A stretch of DNA of 64,000 nt. Source: Alcaligenes parafaecalis (GTDB lineage: Bacteria; Pseudomonadota; Gammaproteobacteria; Burkholderiales; Burkholderiaceae_B). The stretch lies in the NCBI RefSeq assembly GCF_026344135.1, contig NZ_JAPKNA010000003.1, forward strand, positions 124,001 through 188,000, given 5' to 3'. Numbering within the stretch: the first letter of the stretch is position 1; every line of letters begins with the position of its first letter. This document shows, piece after piece, positions 35,341-44,008 of the stretch. The notes under the pieces were generated by a model, which worked only from the letters and a program-made list of their open reading frames with translations, searched no databases and was not told the origin of the DNA. A program made the position numbers and the translations under genes.

Positions 35341-36828
35341 ATGGTGAGCTTGCAGGTTGACGGCGGCTATAGCGCCTGGCGTGAGCAAGCCTTGCGCGCT
35401 CTGGCGGCAGGCTGGTCACCAGAGCAGCTTTGCTGGACTGAAAAAAGCCAGGAGGCGGGTGCGGCCAGCCAGCAAATGGGCTTGGATTACGAGCTGTCTC
35501 CTCCTGTGTCCTCTATGTCCTTGCGGGAGCCGCAGGTCTGTGAGCCGAGCGCCGGGTTTGCCGTTCGCATTTCGAAAGGGCTGAGCGCCTTGCTGCAGGA
35601 TGCCGCCTTGTGCCGTACGCCGGAGCGCTGGGCCTTGCTCTATCGCGTGTTGTGGCGTTGGCATCATGGTGAGCGCAGTGTGGCGTCTGTGGCTGACGAG
35701 GATGGGGCCCGCTTATATGAAATGGCGAAAGCCGTGCGCAAGGAAAAGCACGACATGATGGCGTACGTACGGTTTCGCCATTGCGGGCAGGGCAAGCGGC
35801 CGGAGTATTGGGCCTGGTTCGAGCCCGAGCACGAGGTGCTGGAGTGGATTGCCGACTATTTCTCCAAACGTATGGGGAGCACCTCCTGGTGCATCGCGAC
35901 GCCACAGCGTGTGGCGCTGTGGGATGGTGAAAACTTGCAGCTGCGTGATGCGCCTGACAATGTGGATCAATTACGCACCGGTCCGTCGGACGATCAGGTG
36001 GAAGCCTTGTGGTTACGTTATTACCGAAGCATTTTTAATCCTGCACGTCTGAATGAAACGGCCTTGCAGCAGAGCATGCCCGTGCGATTCTGGAAAGGTT
36101 TGCCTGAAGCAAGCCTGATTCCCGCCATGGTCAGTGAAGCGCGTACCGGGGCGCGGCGAGTCGGACAGTCTGGTCTTGTTGCTCGGATGGCGGGCAAGTC
36201 GGTAGCGGTGACGGCTGATTCTGCCCAGCCCGTCCGTGGTGAATTGTCTGTGCTGGAGCGTTGCCGGCGATGTGGTCTATGGGAAAACGCGACGCAGGCC
36301 GTGCCGGGAGAAGGCCCGAAAACAGCCCGCATGATGTTGCTGGGCGAGCAGCCGGGTGACCATGAGGATTTGGCTGGCCGTGTTTTTGTCGGGCCAGCCG
36401 GGCAGGTTCTGGGTCAGGCCTTGCAACGTGCAGGACTTGACCGCGACCAGTTGTATGTAAGTAACGCCGTTAAACACTTCAAATGGCAAGGGCGTGGCAG
36501 GCAGCGTTTGCATGTCCGTCCGTCCTCGGCTGAAGTGCAGGCATGCGGACATTGGTTGCGGGAAGAGCTGGCGCAGCTTGAGCCTGCCGTCATCGTCACC
36601 CTGGGAGCAACTGCCCTGACGGCCTTGCTGGGCCCGCAGGCGCGACTGGCTGATTTCCTGTCCAAACCCTTTTTGTGGGGCCAGACGTGGATTATGGCGA
36701 CCTGGCATCCTTCCTATGCCTTGCGCGTAGAGAATGCCGCCCGGCAGGAAGAAATAGTCAGTGGCATTGCCCAGGCCTTGCAAATGGGGTGGCAGCTGGC
36801 GACTGAAGTTACGGCGGGTGGCGTTTGA
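35341..36828 (+). CDS. UdgX-type uracil-DNA-binding protein fused to DUF4130 domain
   Basis: This 495-residue fusion has an N-terminal DUF4130 region (about 1-260, with EMAKAVRKEKHDMMAYVRF) and a C-terminal uracil-DNA-glycosylase-fold domain of UdgX type. The latter has CRRC (308-311) and Cys in QACGHW as candidate iron-sulfur ligands, GEQPGDHED from 335, the UdgX loop RQRLH (387-391) and ATWHPSYALR. In mycobacterial UdgX the equivalent histidine bonds covalently to the abasic sugar after uracil excision; His391 keeps it. The SD is a G-run just before the ATG. It is presumably co-transcribed with the radical-SAM gene. It converges on folK with nine bases between and no visible terminator. Confidence 0.88.
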   Translation: MVSLQVDGGYSAWREQALRALAAGWSPEQLCWTEKSQEAGAASQQMGLDYELSPPVSSMSLREPQVCEPSAGFAVRISKGLSALLQDAALCRTPERWALLYRVLWRWHHGERSVASVADEDGARLYEMAKAVRKEKHDMMAYVRFRHCGQGKRPEYWAWFEPEHEVLEWIADYFSKRMGSTSWCIATPQRVALWDGENLQLRDAPDNVDQLRTGPSDDQVEALWLRYYRSIFNPARLNETALQQSMPVRFWKGLPEASLIPAMVSEARTGARRVGQSGLVARMAGKSVAVTADSAQPVRGELSVLERCRRCGLWENATQAVPGEGPKTARMMLLGEQPGDHEDLAGRVFVGPAGQVLGQALQRAGLDRDQLYVSNAVKHFKWQGRGRQRLHVRPSSAEVQACGHWLREELAQLEPAVIVTLGATALTALLGPQARLADFLSKPFLWGQTWIMATWHPSYALRVENAARQEEIVSGIAQALQMGWQLATEVTAGGV

Positions 36829-36837
36829 AAGCGGACC

Positions 36838-37323
36838 CTAGGGCAGCCGCCGGATCTCCTGGTCTTGCACTGTGCTCAGTAATTCCTTCAAGCTGCCTTG
36901 GGCCAGCTCAAGTTCAGGGGCCAGATCGGCCAGCGGAACCAGTACAAAGGCACGCTCGTGCATGCGGGGATGTGGCACGATCAGCCGTTCCGTATTGATC
37001 TGTTCTTGTCCGTACAGCAGCAAGTCCAGATCCAGGGTACGGGGTGCATTACGGTACAGGCGCGTGCGGCCGTGCTCTTGTTCGATGTGTTGCAGACGGT
37101 CCAGCAAATTTTCGGGAGCCAGAGTGCAGGTGAAGCGGACGACTGTATTGACGTAATCCGGACCACTGGAATCGACGGGAGCCGTGCTGTAGAAATGGGC
37201 CAGCGTCAGATCCTGGATGCCAGCAGTAGCGGCCAGTTCAGCCGCTGCTGTTTCCAGTGTCTGTCGTGCTTCGCCCAGATTTGCGCCCATCGCGATATAA
37301 ACGGTGGTACTGCCTGGAATCAC
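36838..37323 (-). CDS. folK: 6-hydroxymethyl-dihydropterin pyrophosphokinase
   Basis: This 161-residue folate-pathway enzyme transfers pyrophosphate from ATP to hydroxymethyl-dihydropterin. Motifs are YIAMGANLGEARQTL at the N-terminus, the RTLDLDLLLYG metal/pterin motif at about residues 94-104 and PHPRMHERAFVLVPLADLAP. Its ATG overlaps the pcnB stop by four bases, a gene pair seen widely in proteobacteria. Confidence 0.96.
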   Translation of the reverse strand: MIPGSTTVYIAMGANLGEARQTLETAAAELAATAGIQDLTLAHFYSTAPVDSSGPDYVNTVVRFTCTLAPENLLDRLQHIEQEHGRTRLYRNAPRTLDLDLLLYGQEQINTERLIVPHPRMHERAFVLVPLADLAPELELAQGSLKELLSTVQDQEIRRLP

Positions 37324-38699
37324 GATTCGCTTCCACCTGCTGCATTACTGCGCTTCGCATTAGAGCGACGGCGACGGGTACGACGCTGACCGCTGCGTGA
37401 GCCGGTGGCAGTGGTGCCAGCGGGTTTACGCACGGCAATCATAGTGCTGCGTTCTTCATCGCCTGCATCGGCCAGATCCATCCACCACTGTGCTTGCACG
37501 CTATCCACCTCTTTGGCTTCGGCGCGTAGTTGTAAAAAGTCCACAGCAGCGCGGAAACGAGGTTGTTCCGTCATGCGCCAGATGGCGCGGTTGGCGATGC
37601 GTTCAAAACGGGGCTGCATGAACCAGATTTCGCGCATATCTGACTGGAAGCGCTTTTGAATTGGCATGATGCGGCTTTGCTTTTCCAGGACCAGGTCTGC
37701 AGCTTCCAGCAAGGCTTGCTGGGGATGCATGTCCTGAGCACTGCGTCGTTCCCACTCTTGCTTGACCAGCTTCCAGAGCAGGCAGGCATAGATAAAACTG
37801 GGGCTGACCGACTTGCCGGAACGTACACGGCTATCGGTACGGGCCAGAGCCATATCCAGAAATTCAGCGCCACCGGGCAGACGTTGAACCGGTTCCACCA
37901 TAGGCAAGAGCTTGCTGTGCAGACCCAGCGCTTGCAGACGCTGGATGCAGTCCATGGCGTGGCCGCAGTTCAGCAGTTTGAGCGTTTCGTCAGCCAGACG
38001 GGACTCGGGCACGTTCTCGATCAGGCGCGACAAGGAACGAATCGGCGCGTCAGTCGCGGGCTCGATGGTGGCATCCAGCTTGGAGGCAAAGCGCACGGCG
38101 CGCAGCATGCGGACCGGGTCTTCGCGATAGCGGGTTTCTGCATCACCAATAATGCGCACCTGACGGTCTTTCAGGTCAGCAACACCGTTGTGGTAGTCGA
38201 TGACGGTTTCGGTCAGGGGATCGTAGTAGAGCGCATTCAGCGTGAAGTCACGACGGGCAGCATCGTCTTCGATGGTGCCGTACTCGTTGTCGCGCAGGAT
38301 GCGGCCATGTTCGTCGGTTTGCTTGCCGCTGTCGTCGGCCCGGAAAGTCGAGGTTTCGATGATTTCCTGGCCAAACACCACGTGAACCAGGCGGAAGCGG
38401 CGGCCAATGATGCGGGCACGACGGAACAGGGGGCGGATTTGCTCGGGCGTGGCGTTGGTCGCCACGTCAAAGTCCTTGGGCTCCAGGCCCACCAGCAAAT
38501 CGCGCACTGCGCCGCCCACGACATAGGCTTGATAGCCTTCGTGGTTCAGGACCTCGCACACTTTGATGGCATGGCGCGAGACCAGACGTCGGTCTATGCC
38601 ATGTTCTTCCCGTGTGTAGCGGCGTGGCCCTTTGGGACGCGCGCTTTTGGCTGGTTTGAGCAGCCGGTCGACAAATGTTTTTATTGTTCGCTTGAGCAT
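37320..38699 (-). CDS. pcnB: Poly(A) polymerase I
   Basis: This 459-residue nucleotidyltransferase adds 3' A-tails that speed RNA decay. The class II motif GGAVRDLLVGLEPKDFDVATNATPE is near residues 62-86 and RRDFTLNALYYD follows. The basic C-terminus (RSGQRRTRRRRSNAKRS) is typical of PcnB and separates it from CCA-adding enzymes. The upstream HAD gene ends 10 bp away, so the order is hda-HAD-pcnB-folK. Confidence 0.94.
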   Translation of the reverse strand: MLKRTIKTFVDRLLKPAKSARPKGPRRYTREEHGIDRRLVSRHAIKVCEVLNHEGYQAYVVGGAVRDLLVGLEPKDFDVATNATPEQIRPLFRRARIIGRRFRLVHVVFGQEIIETSTFRADDSGKQTDEHGRILRDNEYGTIEDDAARRDFTLNALYYDPLTETVIDYHNGVADLKDRQVRIIGDAETRYREDPVRMLRAVRFASKLDATIEPATDAPIRSLSRLIENVPESRLADETLKLLNCGHAMDCIQRLQALGLHSKLLPMVEPVQRLPGGAEFLDMALARTDSRVRSGKSVSPSFIYACLLWKLVKQEWERRSAQDMHPQQALLEAADLVLEKQSRIMPIQKRFQSDMREIWFMQPRFERIANRAIWRMTEQPRFRAAVDFLQLRAEAKEVDSVQAQWWMDLADAGDEERSTMIAVRKPAGTTATGSRSGQRRTRRRRSNAKRSNAAGGSES

Positions 38700-38709
38700 G
38701 CGTCTGATT

Positions 38710-39411
38710 TTACGATTTGCTGTCCATCATGTCAGCGAACAAATCGATGACGACCCAATTACGCTCGGTAGCCACGGCACGCAGCTTGTCGCTGGGGTTG
38801 GTGGCTACGGGGTCCGTCACCACTTCCATCAGGGGCAGATCGTTGGGCGAATCGCTGTAGAACCAGCTACGTTCAAAGTCGGCCAGGGATTTGCCCATGG
38901 TTTGCAGCCATTGCTCCACACGGGTGATCTTGCCGGCCTGGAAGCTGGGCACACCGCTGATCTTGCCGGTGTAGCGGCCATCTTTCATTTCTGGGGTGGT
39001 GGCGATCAAGTGGTCCACACCCAGCGCGGCGGCAATGGGGCGGGTCACAAATTCGTTGGTGGCGGTCACAATGGCGACCAGATGGCCTTGTTCCTGGTGC
39101 TTGGCCAGCAGTTCGCGGGCAGCCGGGCTGATCGAGGGCAGGATCACGGCCTGCATGAACTCGTCCTGCCAGGCCAGCAGCTCTTCCTGGCTGGCGTTGG
39201 TCAAGAGGCCCAACATGAATTCGGCCGATTCCTCGGCCGTCAACAATCCTTGGTTATAGCGATCCATCAGGTCTTCATTCAGACGGATGGCTTCAGCGGG
39301 GTCACCGACGCGGCCAGTACGGGCCAGAAAGTCAGCCCACTGGTAATCGCTATCCAAAGGAAGCAGGGTGTGGTCCAGATCAAACAGGGCAATAAAAGAA
39401 GAAGCAGTCAT
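38710..39411 (-). CDS. HAD-IB family phosphatase (SerB-like)
   Basis: This 233-residue haloacid-dehalogenase phosphatase has motif I FDLDHTLLPLD (residues 10-20), a helical cap, motif II VAIVTATNEFV and motif III/IV SWFYSDSPNDLPLMEVV. It belongs to the IB group that includes phosphoserine phosphatase and histidinol-phosphatase-like enzymes; the substrate is not determined. It lies between hda (three bases upstream) and pcnB. Confidence 0.87.
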   Translation of the reverse strand: MTASSFIALFDLDHTLLPLDSDYQWADFLARTGRVGDPAEAIRLNEDLMDRYNQGLLTAEESAEFMLGLLTNASQEELLAWQDEFMQAVILPSISPAARELLAKHQEQGHLVAIVTATNEFVTRPIAAALGVDHLIATTPEMKDGRYTGKISGVPSFQAGKITRVEQWLQTMGKSLADFERSWFYSDSPNDLPLMEVVTDPVATNPSDKLRAVATERNWVVIDLFADMMDSKS

Positions 39412-39414
39412 GAC

Positions 39415-40113
39415 TCAACTAGAAGATTGGGTCTGGCTATTGGCCAGAAGTTCTTTGAGCAGGGGTAAAGTGATCGGGCGTTTCTTTACCAGTGAATAGT
39501 TGTCCAGCGCATCGATCAATGCACTCAGGCGGTTCATATCGCGATTGTAGTGAGTCAGTATCCAGCTCAGCACTTCCGCTTGCAGTTGCAGGCCACGGGC
39601 CGCAGCCCGCTGTTGCATGGCTTCGGCCCGGTGGGCGTCCGACAGGTATTCCAGTCTGAACACCAGGTCCCAGCCCAGTCGTGTGCGCAAGTCCTCGCGT
39701 ACTGACATGGTTTTGGGAGCCCGGTCGCCGGAGACCAGCAGCGTGAAGGCGTCGGGCCGGGTGGCCGACTCGCGCCAGCGATTGTACAGTGCAAATACGG
39801 CAGCCTGTCCGTGCTCGTCAAAACGCTCGATATCGTCGATGGCCAAGAGGCTGGGAGGAGCTTTGTCATCCGTGGCGATGTCAAAGATGGGCTGGGAGGG
39901 AGTATCTGAACTAAAATAGCGGCTGTCGTCTTGACTGGCCATCGCCCGCAGCAGATGTGTTCGACCTGCGCCGGGCGGTCCCCACAGGTAAACCGCGCGT
40001 CCTGGACTGCACTGACGCAGAGCCTGCAACGCAGCCTGATTCGCTCCGGCAACAAAGTTGTCCAAAGAGGCAGGCGGTGCTGGAGATATATCCAGAATCA
40101 GTTGCTCGGTCAT
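39415..40113 (-). CDS. hda: DnaA regulatory inactivator Hda
   Basis: This 232-residue AAA+ protein stimulates ATP hydrolysis by DnaA with the beta clamp, limiting re-initiation of replication. The N-terminal QLILDI is a clamp-binding motif. The Walker A region is WGPPGAGRTHLL, with Arg before Thr as in other Hda proteins, and the Walker B region is LLAIDDIE. The ATG at 40113 is chosen over the longer frame because MTEQLILDI is the family start. It diverges from purM with 54 bp between. Confidence 0.93.
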   Translation of the reverse strand: MTEQLILDISPAPPASLDNFVAGANQAALQALRQCSPGRAVYLWGPPGAGRTHLLRAMASQDDSRYFSSDTPSQPIFDIATDDKAPPSLLAIDDIERFDEHGQAAVFALYNRWRESATRPDAFTLLVSGDRAPKTMSVREDLRTRLGWDLVFRLEYLSDAHRAEAMQQRAAARGLQLQAEVLSWILTHYNRDMNRLSALIDALDNYSLVKKRPITLPLLKELLANSQTQSSS

Positions 40114-40167
40114 GTGTCGTACAATTTCGTCCAACTCGCAATTTTCACATATCCCACGGCTTTTCCC

Positions 40168-41217
40168 ATGAAAAACACTACTTCTGTTTCCTTGACCTAC
40201 CGCGATGCAGGCGTGGATATCGACGCGGGCGATGCCCTGGTCGATCGTATTAAACCACTGGCTGCCAAAACCATGCGTGCAGGCGTCATGGCTGGAATCG
40301 GAGGCTTTGGCGCTTTGTTTGAAGTGCCTACCCACCTTAAAGAGCCCGTTCTGGTGTCCGGCACCGACGGTGTTGGTACCAAACTACGCCTGGCATTTGA
40401 CTGGCAGCGCCACGACACTGTGGGTATAGACTTGGTGGCCATGAGTGTCAACGACATTCTAGTCCAGGGCGCAGAACCCTTGTACTTTCTGGATTACTTT
40501 GCCTGCGGCAAGCTGTCAGTCGACACCGCTGCTCAAGTGGTTGGCGGCATTGCCAAGGGCTGTGAGCTTTCCGCTTGCGCCCTGATCGGTGGTGAAACGG
40601 CAGAGATGCCCGGCATGTACCCCGAAGGCGAATACGACCTGGCCGGTTTTGCGGTGGGTGCGGTGGAAAAATCGCGCATTATCGACGGCAAGTCCATTGT
40701 TCCCGGTGACGTGGTTCTGGGCCTGGCTTCCAGCGGCGCTCACTCCAACGGCTACTCCCTGATTCGCAAGATTCTGAAGCACGCCAACGCCAAGCCTACC
40801 GACGAGCTGGATGGCCGTCCTTTGGCTGACGTGGTCATGGAACCCACCCGCATTTACGTGAAATCCGTGCTGGCTGCCTTGGCTGCCCACGGTGCGGACA
40901 TCAAGGGCCTGGCTCACATCACTGGCGGCGGTTTGCTGGAAAACGTGCCACGCATTCTGCAAAAGCACCTGACTGCCCGCCTGAAGCGTGATTCCTGGAC
41001 CATGCCTGCCTTGTTCCAGTGGTTGCAAACCAACGGTAACGTGGCTGACGAAGAAATGTACCGCGTGTTCAACTGCGGTATTGGCATGATCATTATTGTT
41101 CCTGCAGACAAGGCTGAAGCCATCAGCGCAACCTTGTCAGAGCAAGGCGAAACCGTCTACCAACTGGGCGAAATCGTTGAGCGTCAGGAAGGTCAGGCAC
41201 AGACCGAAGTGGTTTAA
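40168..41217 (+). CDS. purM: Phosphoribosylformylglycinamidine cyclo-ligase
   Basis: This 349-residue AIR synthetase performs the fifth step of purine synthesis. It begins MKNTTSVSLTYRDAGVDIDAG and has GTDGVGTKL, DLVAMSVNDI, GGETAEMPGMY and SSGAHSNGYSL. The open frame extends far upstream over the hda start, but ATG at 40168 matches the family. No SD is obvious. A terminator follows. Confidence 0.96.
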   Translation: MKNTTSVSLTYRDAGVDIDAGDALVDRIKPLAAKTMRAGVMAGIGGFGALFEVPTHLKEPVLVSGTDGVGTKLRLAFDWQRHDTVGIDLVAMSVNDILVQGAEPLYFLDYFACGKLSVDTAAQVVGGIAKGCELSACALIGGETAEMPGMYPEGEYDLAGFAVGAVEKSRIIDGKSIVPGDVVLGLASSGAHSNGYSLIRKILKHANAKPTDELDGRPLADVVMEPTRIYVKSVLAALAAHGADIKGLAHITGGGLLENVPRILQKHLTARLKRDSWTMPALFQWLQTNGNVADEEMYRVFNCGIGMIIIVPADKAEAISATLSEQGETVYQLGEIVERQEGQAQTEVV

Positions 41218-41240
41218 AAACCCCGGATCTTTCCGTCAGT

Positions 41241-41273
41241 AAAAAAGCCAGCTCATTGAGCTGGCTTTTTTTA
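41241..41273 (+). terminator. Terminator after purM
   Basis: AGCCAGCTC (41246-41254) pairs with GAGCTGGCT (41258-41266) around a three-base loop, with flanking A- and T-runs. The following 228 bp to 41501 are AT-rich and probably hold the promoter of the NCS1 gene. Confidence 0.93.
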
Positions 41274-41501
41274 TTCCTGTGACCTGCTTTGAATTGCCCT
41301 GTATTACCGCATCGAATCTGATGTATTTGATTTTCAAATAAATATTATATGGATTTGATTATGTCGTTTTTCGAGCTAATCCGAATTTAAGTATTACTCG
41401 TACATTCCATAATGTTCCCCGAGCAGCAAGGCTCCTACAGTAGCGACAAGAACGTAGAAATTTTAGCTGAAATGTTAGAAGCAATTTCTGAGGGGAAGAA
41501 A

Positions 41502-42962
41502 ATGGAGCATGTCGATTTATCCTTGAAAGATCCGCATCCTGCCTTGCACAACGAGGATCTGGCGCCTTTACCGCGACAAAAGCGTTTGTGGGGCTGGTTC
41601 GAGATTTTCAACGTGTGGTCTAACGATATTCAAAGTCTGTTTGGCTATACCTTGGCCGCCACTTTGTTTATTTCTTATGGCCTGAATGGTTGGGCCGTGT
41701 TTGCTGGCATTTTGCTGGCCGGTTTTATTGTGATGGGGCTGGTGAACCTGAGTGGTAAACCCAGCGTGCTGTATGGCGTTCCCTATCCCGTGATTGCCCG
41801 TATCAGCATGGGTGTGAAGGGCGCGAAGTTTCCTGCCCTGGTGCGCGGGATTGTGGCCATCTTCTGGTACGGCGTGCAGACCTACTTTGCCTCAACGGCC
41901 CTGGCTCTGTTGTTCAACGCCTTGCTGGAACACCCCGGCGGTGCCTTGTTCTTGGGCCTGGATTGGGTGGGCTGGCTGTCTTATGTCGTGGTCTGCATTC
42001 TGCAGTTGGGCATTTTCCTGATGGGCATGAAGTGGATTACGCGCTTCCTGAACTGGGCAGGCCCTTTGGTGTATTTGGTGATGTTCGCCTTGCTGGCCGT
42101 GATTTGGTACAAGGCGGGCAGTGGTCTGCTTGATAAAGTGGGCGAGATCTTTGCCGGTAAAGGTTCTTACGAAGGCGGCCCCTTGATGGCTTTTGGCGCA
42201 GTTGTAGGCACCATGGTGGCGTACTTTGCCGCCGTCGTGATCAACTACGGCGACTTCTCGCGCTTTGTGAAAGATGAGCGCAGCATGCGTATCGGTAACT
42301 TCATGGGCTTGCCTGTCAGCTTGGCCGTGTTCTCTTTCCTGGCCTTGTTCATTACTGCAGGTACGGCTGTGCTGTTTGGCGAAACCCTGACCAACCCCAC
42401 TGATATTGTGGATCGTGTCGATAGCCTGGCGTTGACGGTGATCGCGGCCTTGACCTTCTTTGCCGCAACCGTGGGGATCAATCTGGTGGCTAACTTCATT
42501 CCACCGGCATTTGACTTGGCTAACCTGAAGCCCGAGCTGATCTCTGCCAAGATGGGCGGCATTTTGACCGCCGTGATTGCCTTCTTTATTGGTGCCTTGT
42601 GGCTGCCTTTGATCAGCGCCATCGGGATTACCGGCTTTGTGGACACCTTGGGTGCCTTGCTGGCTCCCTTGTACGGCATCATGATTGTGGACTTCTACCT
42701 GATTCGTAAACAGCGTGTAGTGGTGTCGGACCTGTTCAGCCTGGAAGAAAGCGGTACTTACTACTTCCAGAACGGCTGGAACAAACGTGCGATGGCGGCA
42801 TTCTTTCTGGCCGCGGTGTTTTCCGTGGCTACCGTGTGGGTGCCCGCGCTGGCGAATTTGGCGGGTTACGGCTGGCTGATCGGCGCTTTATTGGGCGGCG
42901 TATTTCAATACCTGGCCATGCGCAGCAAAGTCTTGCCCAAGCTGAGCAGCGCTTCGGTATAA
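41502..42962 (+). CDS. NCS1-family nucleobase:cation symporter
   Basis: This 486-residue membrane transporter of the NCS1 family has about twelve helices. The N-terminus DLAPLPRQKRLWGWFEIFNVWSNDIQS matches allantoin, uracil, hydantoin and cytosine permeases. YGVPYPVIARISMGVKGAKFPALVRGIVAIFWYG carries the substrate-binding helix. ATG at 41502 has a perfect SD (GAGGGG, 41490-41495); the ATG at 41412 would add 30 residues with no clear SD. No purine or hydantoin catabolic gene is adjacent, so the substrate is open. Confidence 0.86.
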   Translation: MEHVDLSLKDPHPALHNEDLAPLPRQKRLWGWFEIFNVWSNDIQSLFGYTLAATLFISYGLNGWAVFAGILLAGFIVMGLVNLSGKPSVLYGVPYPVIARISMGVKGAKFPALVRGIVAIFWYGVQTYFASTALALLFNALLEHPGGALFLGLDWVGWLSYVVVCILQLGIFLMGMKWITRFLNWAGPLVYLVMFALLAVIWYKAGSGLLDKVGEIFAGKGSYEGGPLMAFGAVVGTMVAYFAAVVINYGDFSRFVKDERSMRIGNFMGLPVSLAVFSFLALFITAGTAVLFGETLTNPTDIVDRVDSLALTVIAALTFFAATVGINLVANFIPPAFDLANLKPELISAKMGGILTAVIAFFIGALWLPLISAIGITGFVDTLGALLAPLYGIMIVDFYLIRKQRVVVSDLFSLEESGTYYFQNGWNKRAMAAFFLAAVFSVATVWVPALANLAGYGWLIGALLGGVFQYLAMRSKVLPKLSSASV

Positions 42963-42997
42963 AAACCGTCGTTCAGGTCAAAAACTGTCTCTTCGAG

Positions 42998-43043
42998 CGG
43001 CCCCTTGGCAGTCGGATACGATCCGACCGTCAAGGGGCCATTT
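42998..43043. terminator. Two-tier hairpin between NCS1 gene and miaA
   Basis: GGCCCCTTG (42999-43007) pairs with CAAGGGGCC (43031-43039). Inside, GTCGGAT (43011-43017) pairs with ATCCGAC (43021-43027) on an ACG loop. The T-tract is short (ATTTCC), so it is a probable rather than certain terminator between these convergent genes. Confidence 0.65.
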
Positions 43044-43069
43044 CCACAAACGAGTCTTTTACTTGTGTA

Positions 43070-44008
43070 TCAGGCTGGCCAGATCTGGCGTGCCGCTTGC
43101 ACAATCTGCTCGGCGGCTTGCGGGTTCTGGCAATTGAATTGCAGACGCTCGGGCTCGGAGCGCAGCCAGGTCAATTGACGCTTGGCCAACTGGCGGGTCG
43201 CAGCAATAGCCTGTTCGATAGCCAAGTCCAGGCTGACTTCGCCGTCCAGATATGACCACAGTTGCCGATAGCCCACACAGCGGATGGAGGGCAGACCGGG
43301 ATGCAAATCAGGGCGCTGGTAGAGCTTCTCCACTTCCTGCAGCAGCCCTTGCCCGATCATGTCGTGATAGCGAACCGCGATACGTTTATGCAGCCAGGAC
43401 CTGTCTTCTGGCTCCAGGCTCATGGTGATGTATTGATGGCTCTCTTCTTGCGGCTGGGCTTTGTCCTTGAGCCAATCGCTCATGGTCTTGCCGCTGATAT
43501 GGAAAATCTCCAGTGCACGTTGGATGCGTTGGCTATCACGGGGTGCCAGGCGGGCCGCGGTCACAGGGTCAATGCGAGTCAGCTCTTCATGCATGCCCGG
43601 CCAGCCGATCTCCTGAGCCCGTTCATCCAGTTGCTGGCGAATGGCAGGGTCGGCCTGCGGCAAGTCGTTCAAGCCTTCACGCAAGGCTTTGTAATACAGC
43701 ATGGTGCCGCCGCACAGCACGGGGTAATGCCCGCGTGCCTGAATCTCCTGAATCAGTCGGGTGGCGTCGGTGGCGAACTCCGCCGCCGAATAGCTTTCTA
43801 CCGGGTCGCGAATATCCAGCAAGTGGTGGGGGATAGCGGCTTGTTCCTCGGCGCTGGGCTTGGCGGTGCCAATGTCCATGTCACGGTAAATCGTGGCCGA
43901 GTCCATCACAATCACTTCAATCGGCCAATGTTGGGCCAAGGTGTGCGTGGTCGCGCTTTTGCCGCTGGCGGTTGGTCCAGCCAGGCACAGAATGGGTAAA
44001 TCGTTCAT
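43070..44008 (-). CDS. miaA: tRNA dimethylallyltransferase
   Basis: This 312-residue enzyme puts the isopentenyl group on A37 of tRNAs reading UNN codons. The P-loop is GPTASGKS (11-18). DSATIYRDMDIGTAKPS, the YKALREGLNDLPQAD segment and the late RCVGYRQLW are typical. The ATG at 44008 overlaps the mutL stop by four bases; the longer frame inside mutL is rejected. The mutL-miaA order is common in proteobacteria. Confidence 0.96.
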   Translation of the reverse strand: MNDLPILCLAGPTASGKSATTHTLAQHWPIEVIVMDSATIYRDMDIGTAKPSAEEQAAIPHHLLDIRDPVESYSAAEFATDATRLIQEIQARGHYPVLCGGTMLYYKALREGLNDLPQADPAIRQQLDERAQEIGWPGMHEELTRIDPVTAARLAPRDSQRIQRALEIFHISGKTMSDWLKDKAQPQEESHQYITMSLEPEDRSWLHKRIAVRYHDMIGQGLLQEVEKLYQRPDLHPGLPSIRCVGYRQLWSYLDGEVSLDLAIEQAIAATRQLAKRQLTWLRSEPERLQFNCQNPQAAEQIVQAARQIWPA

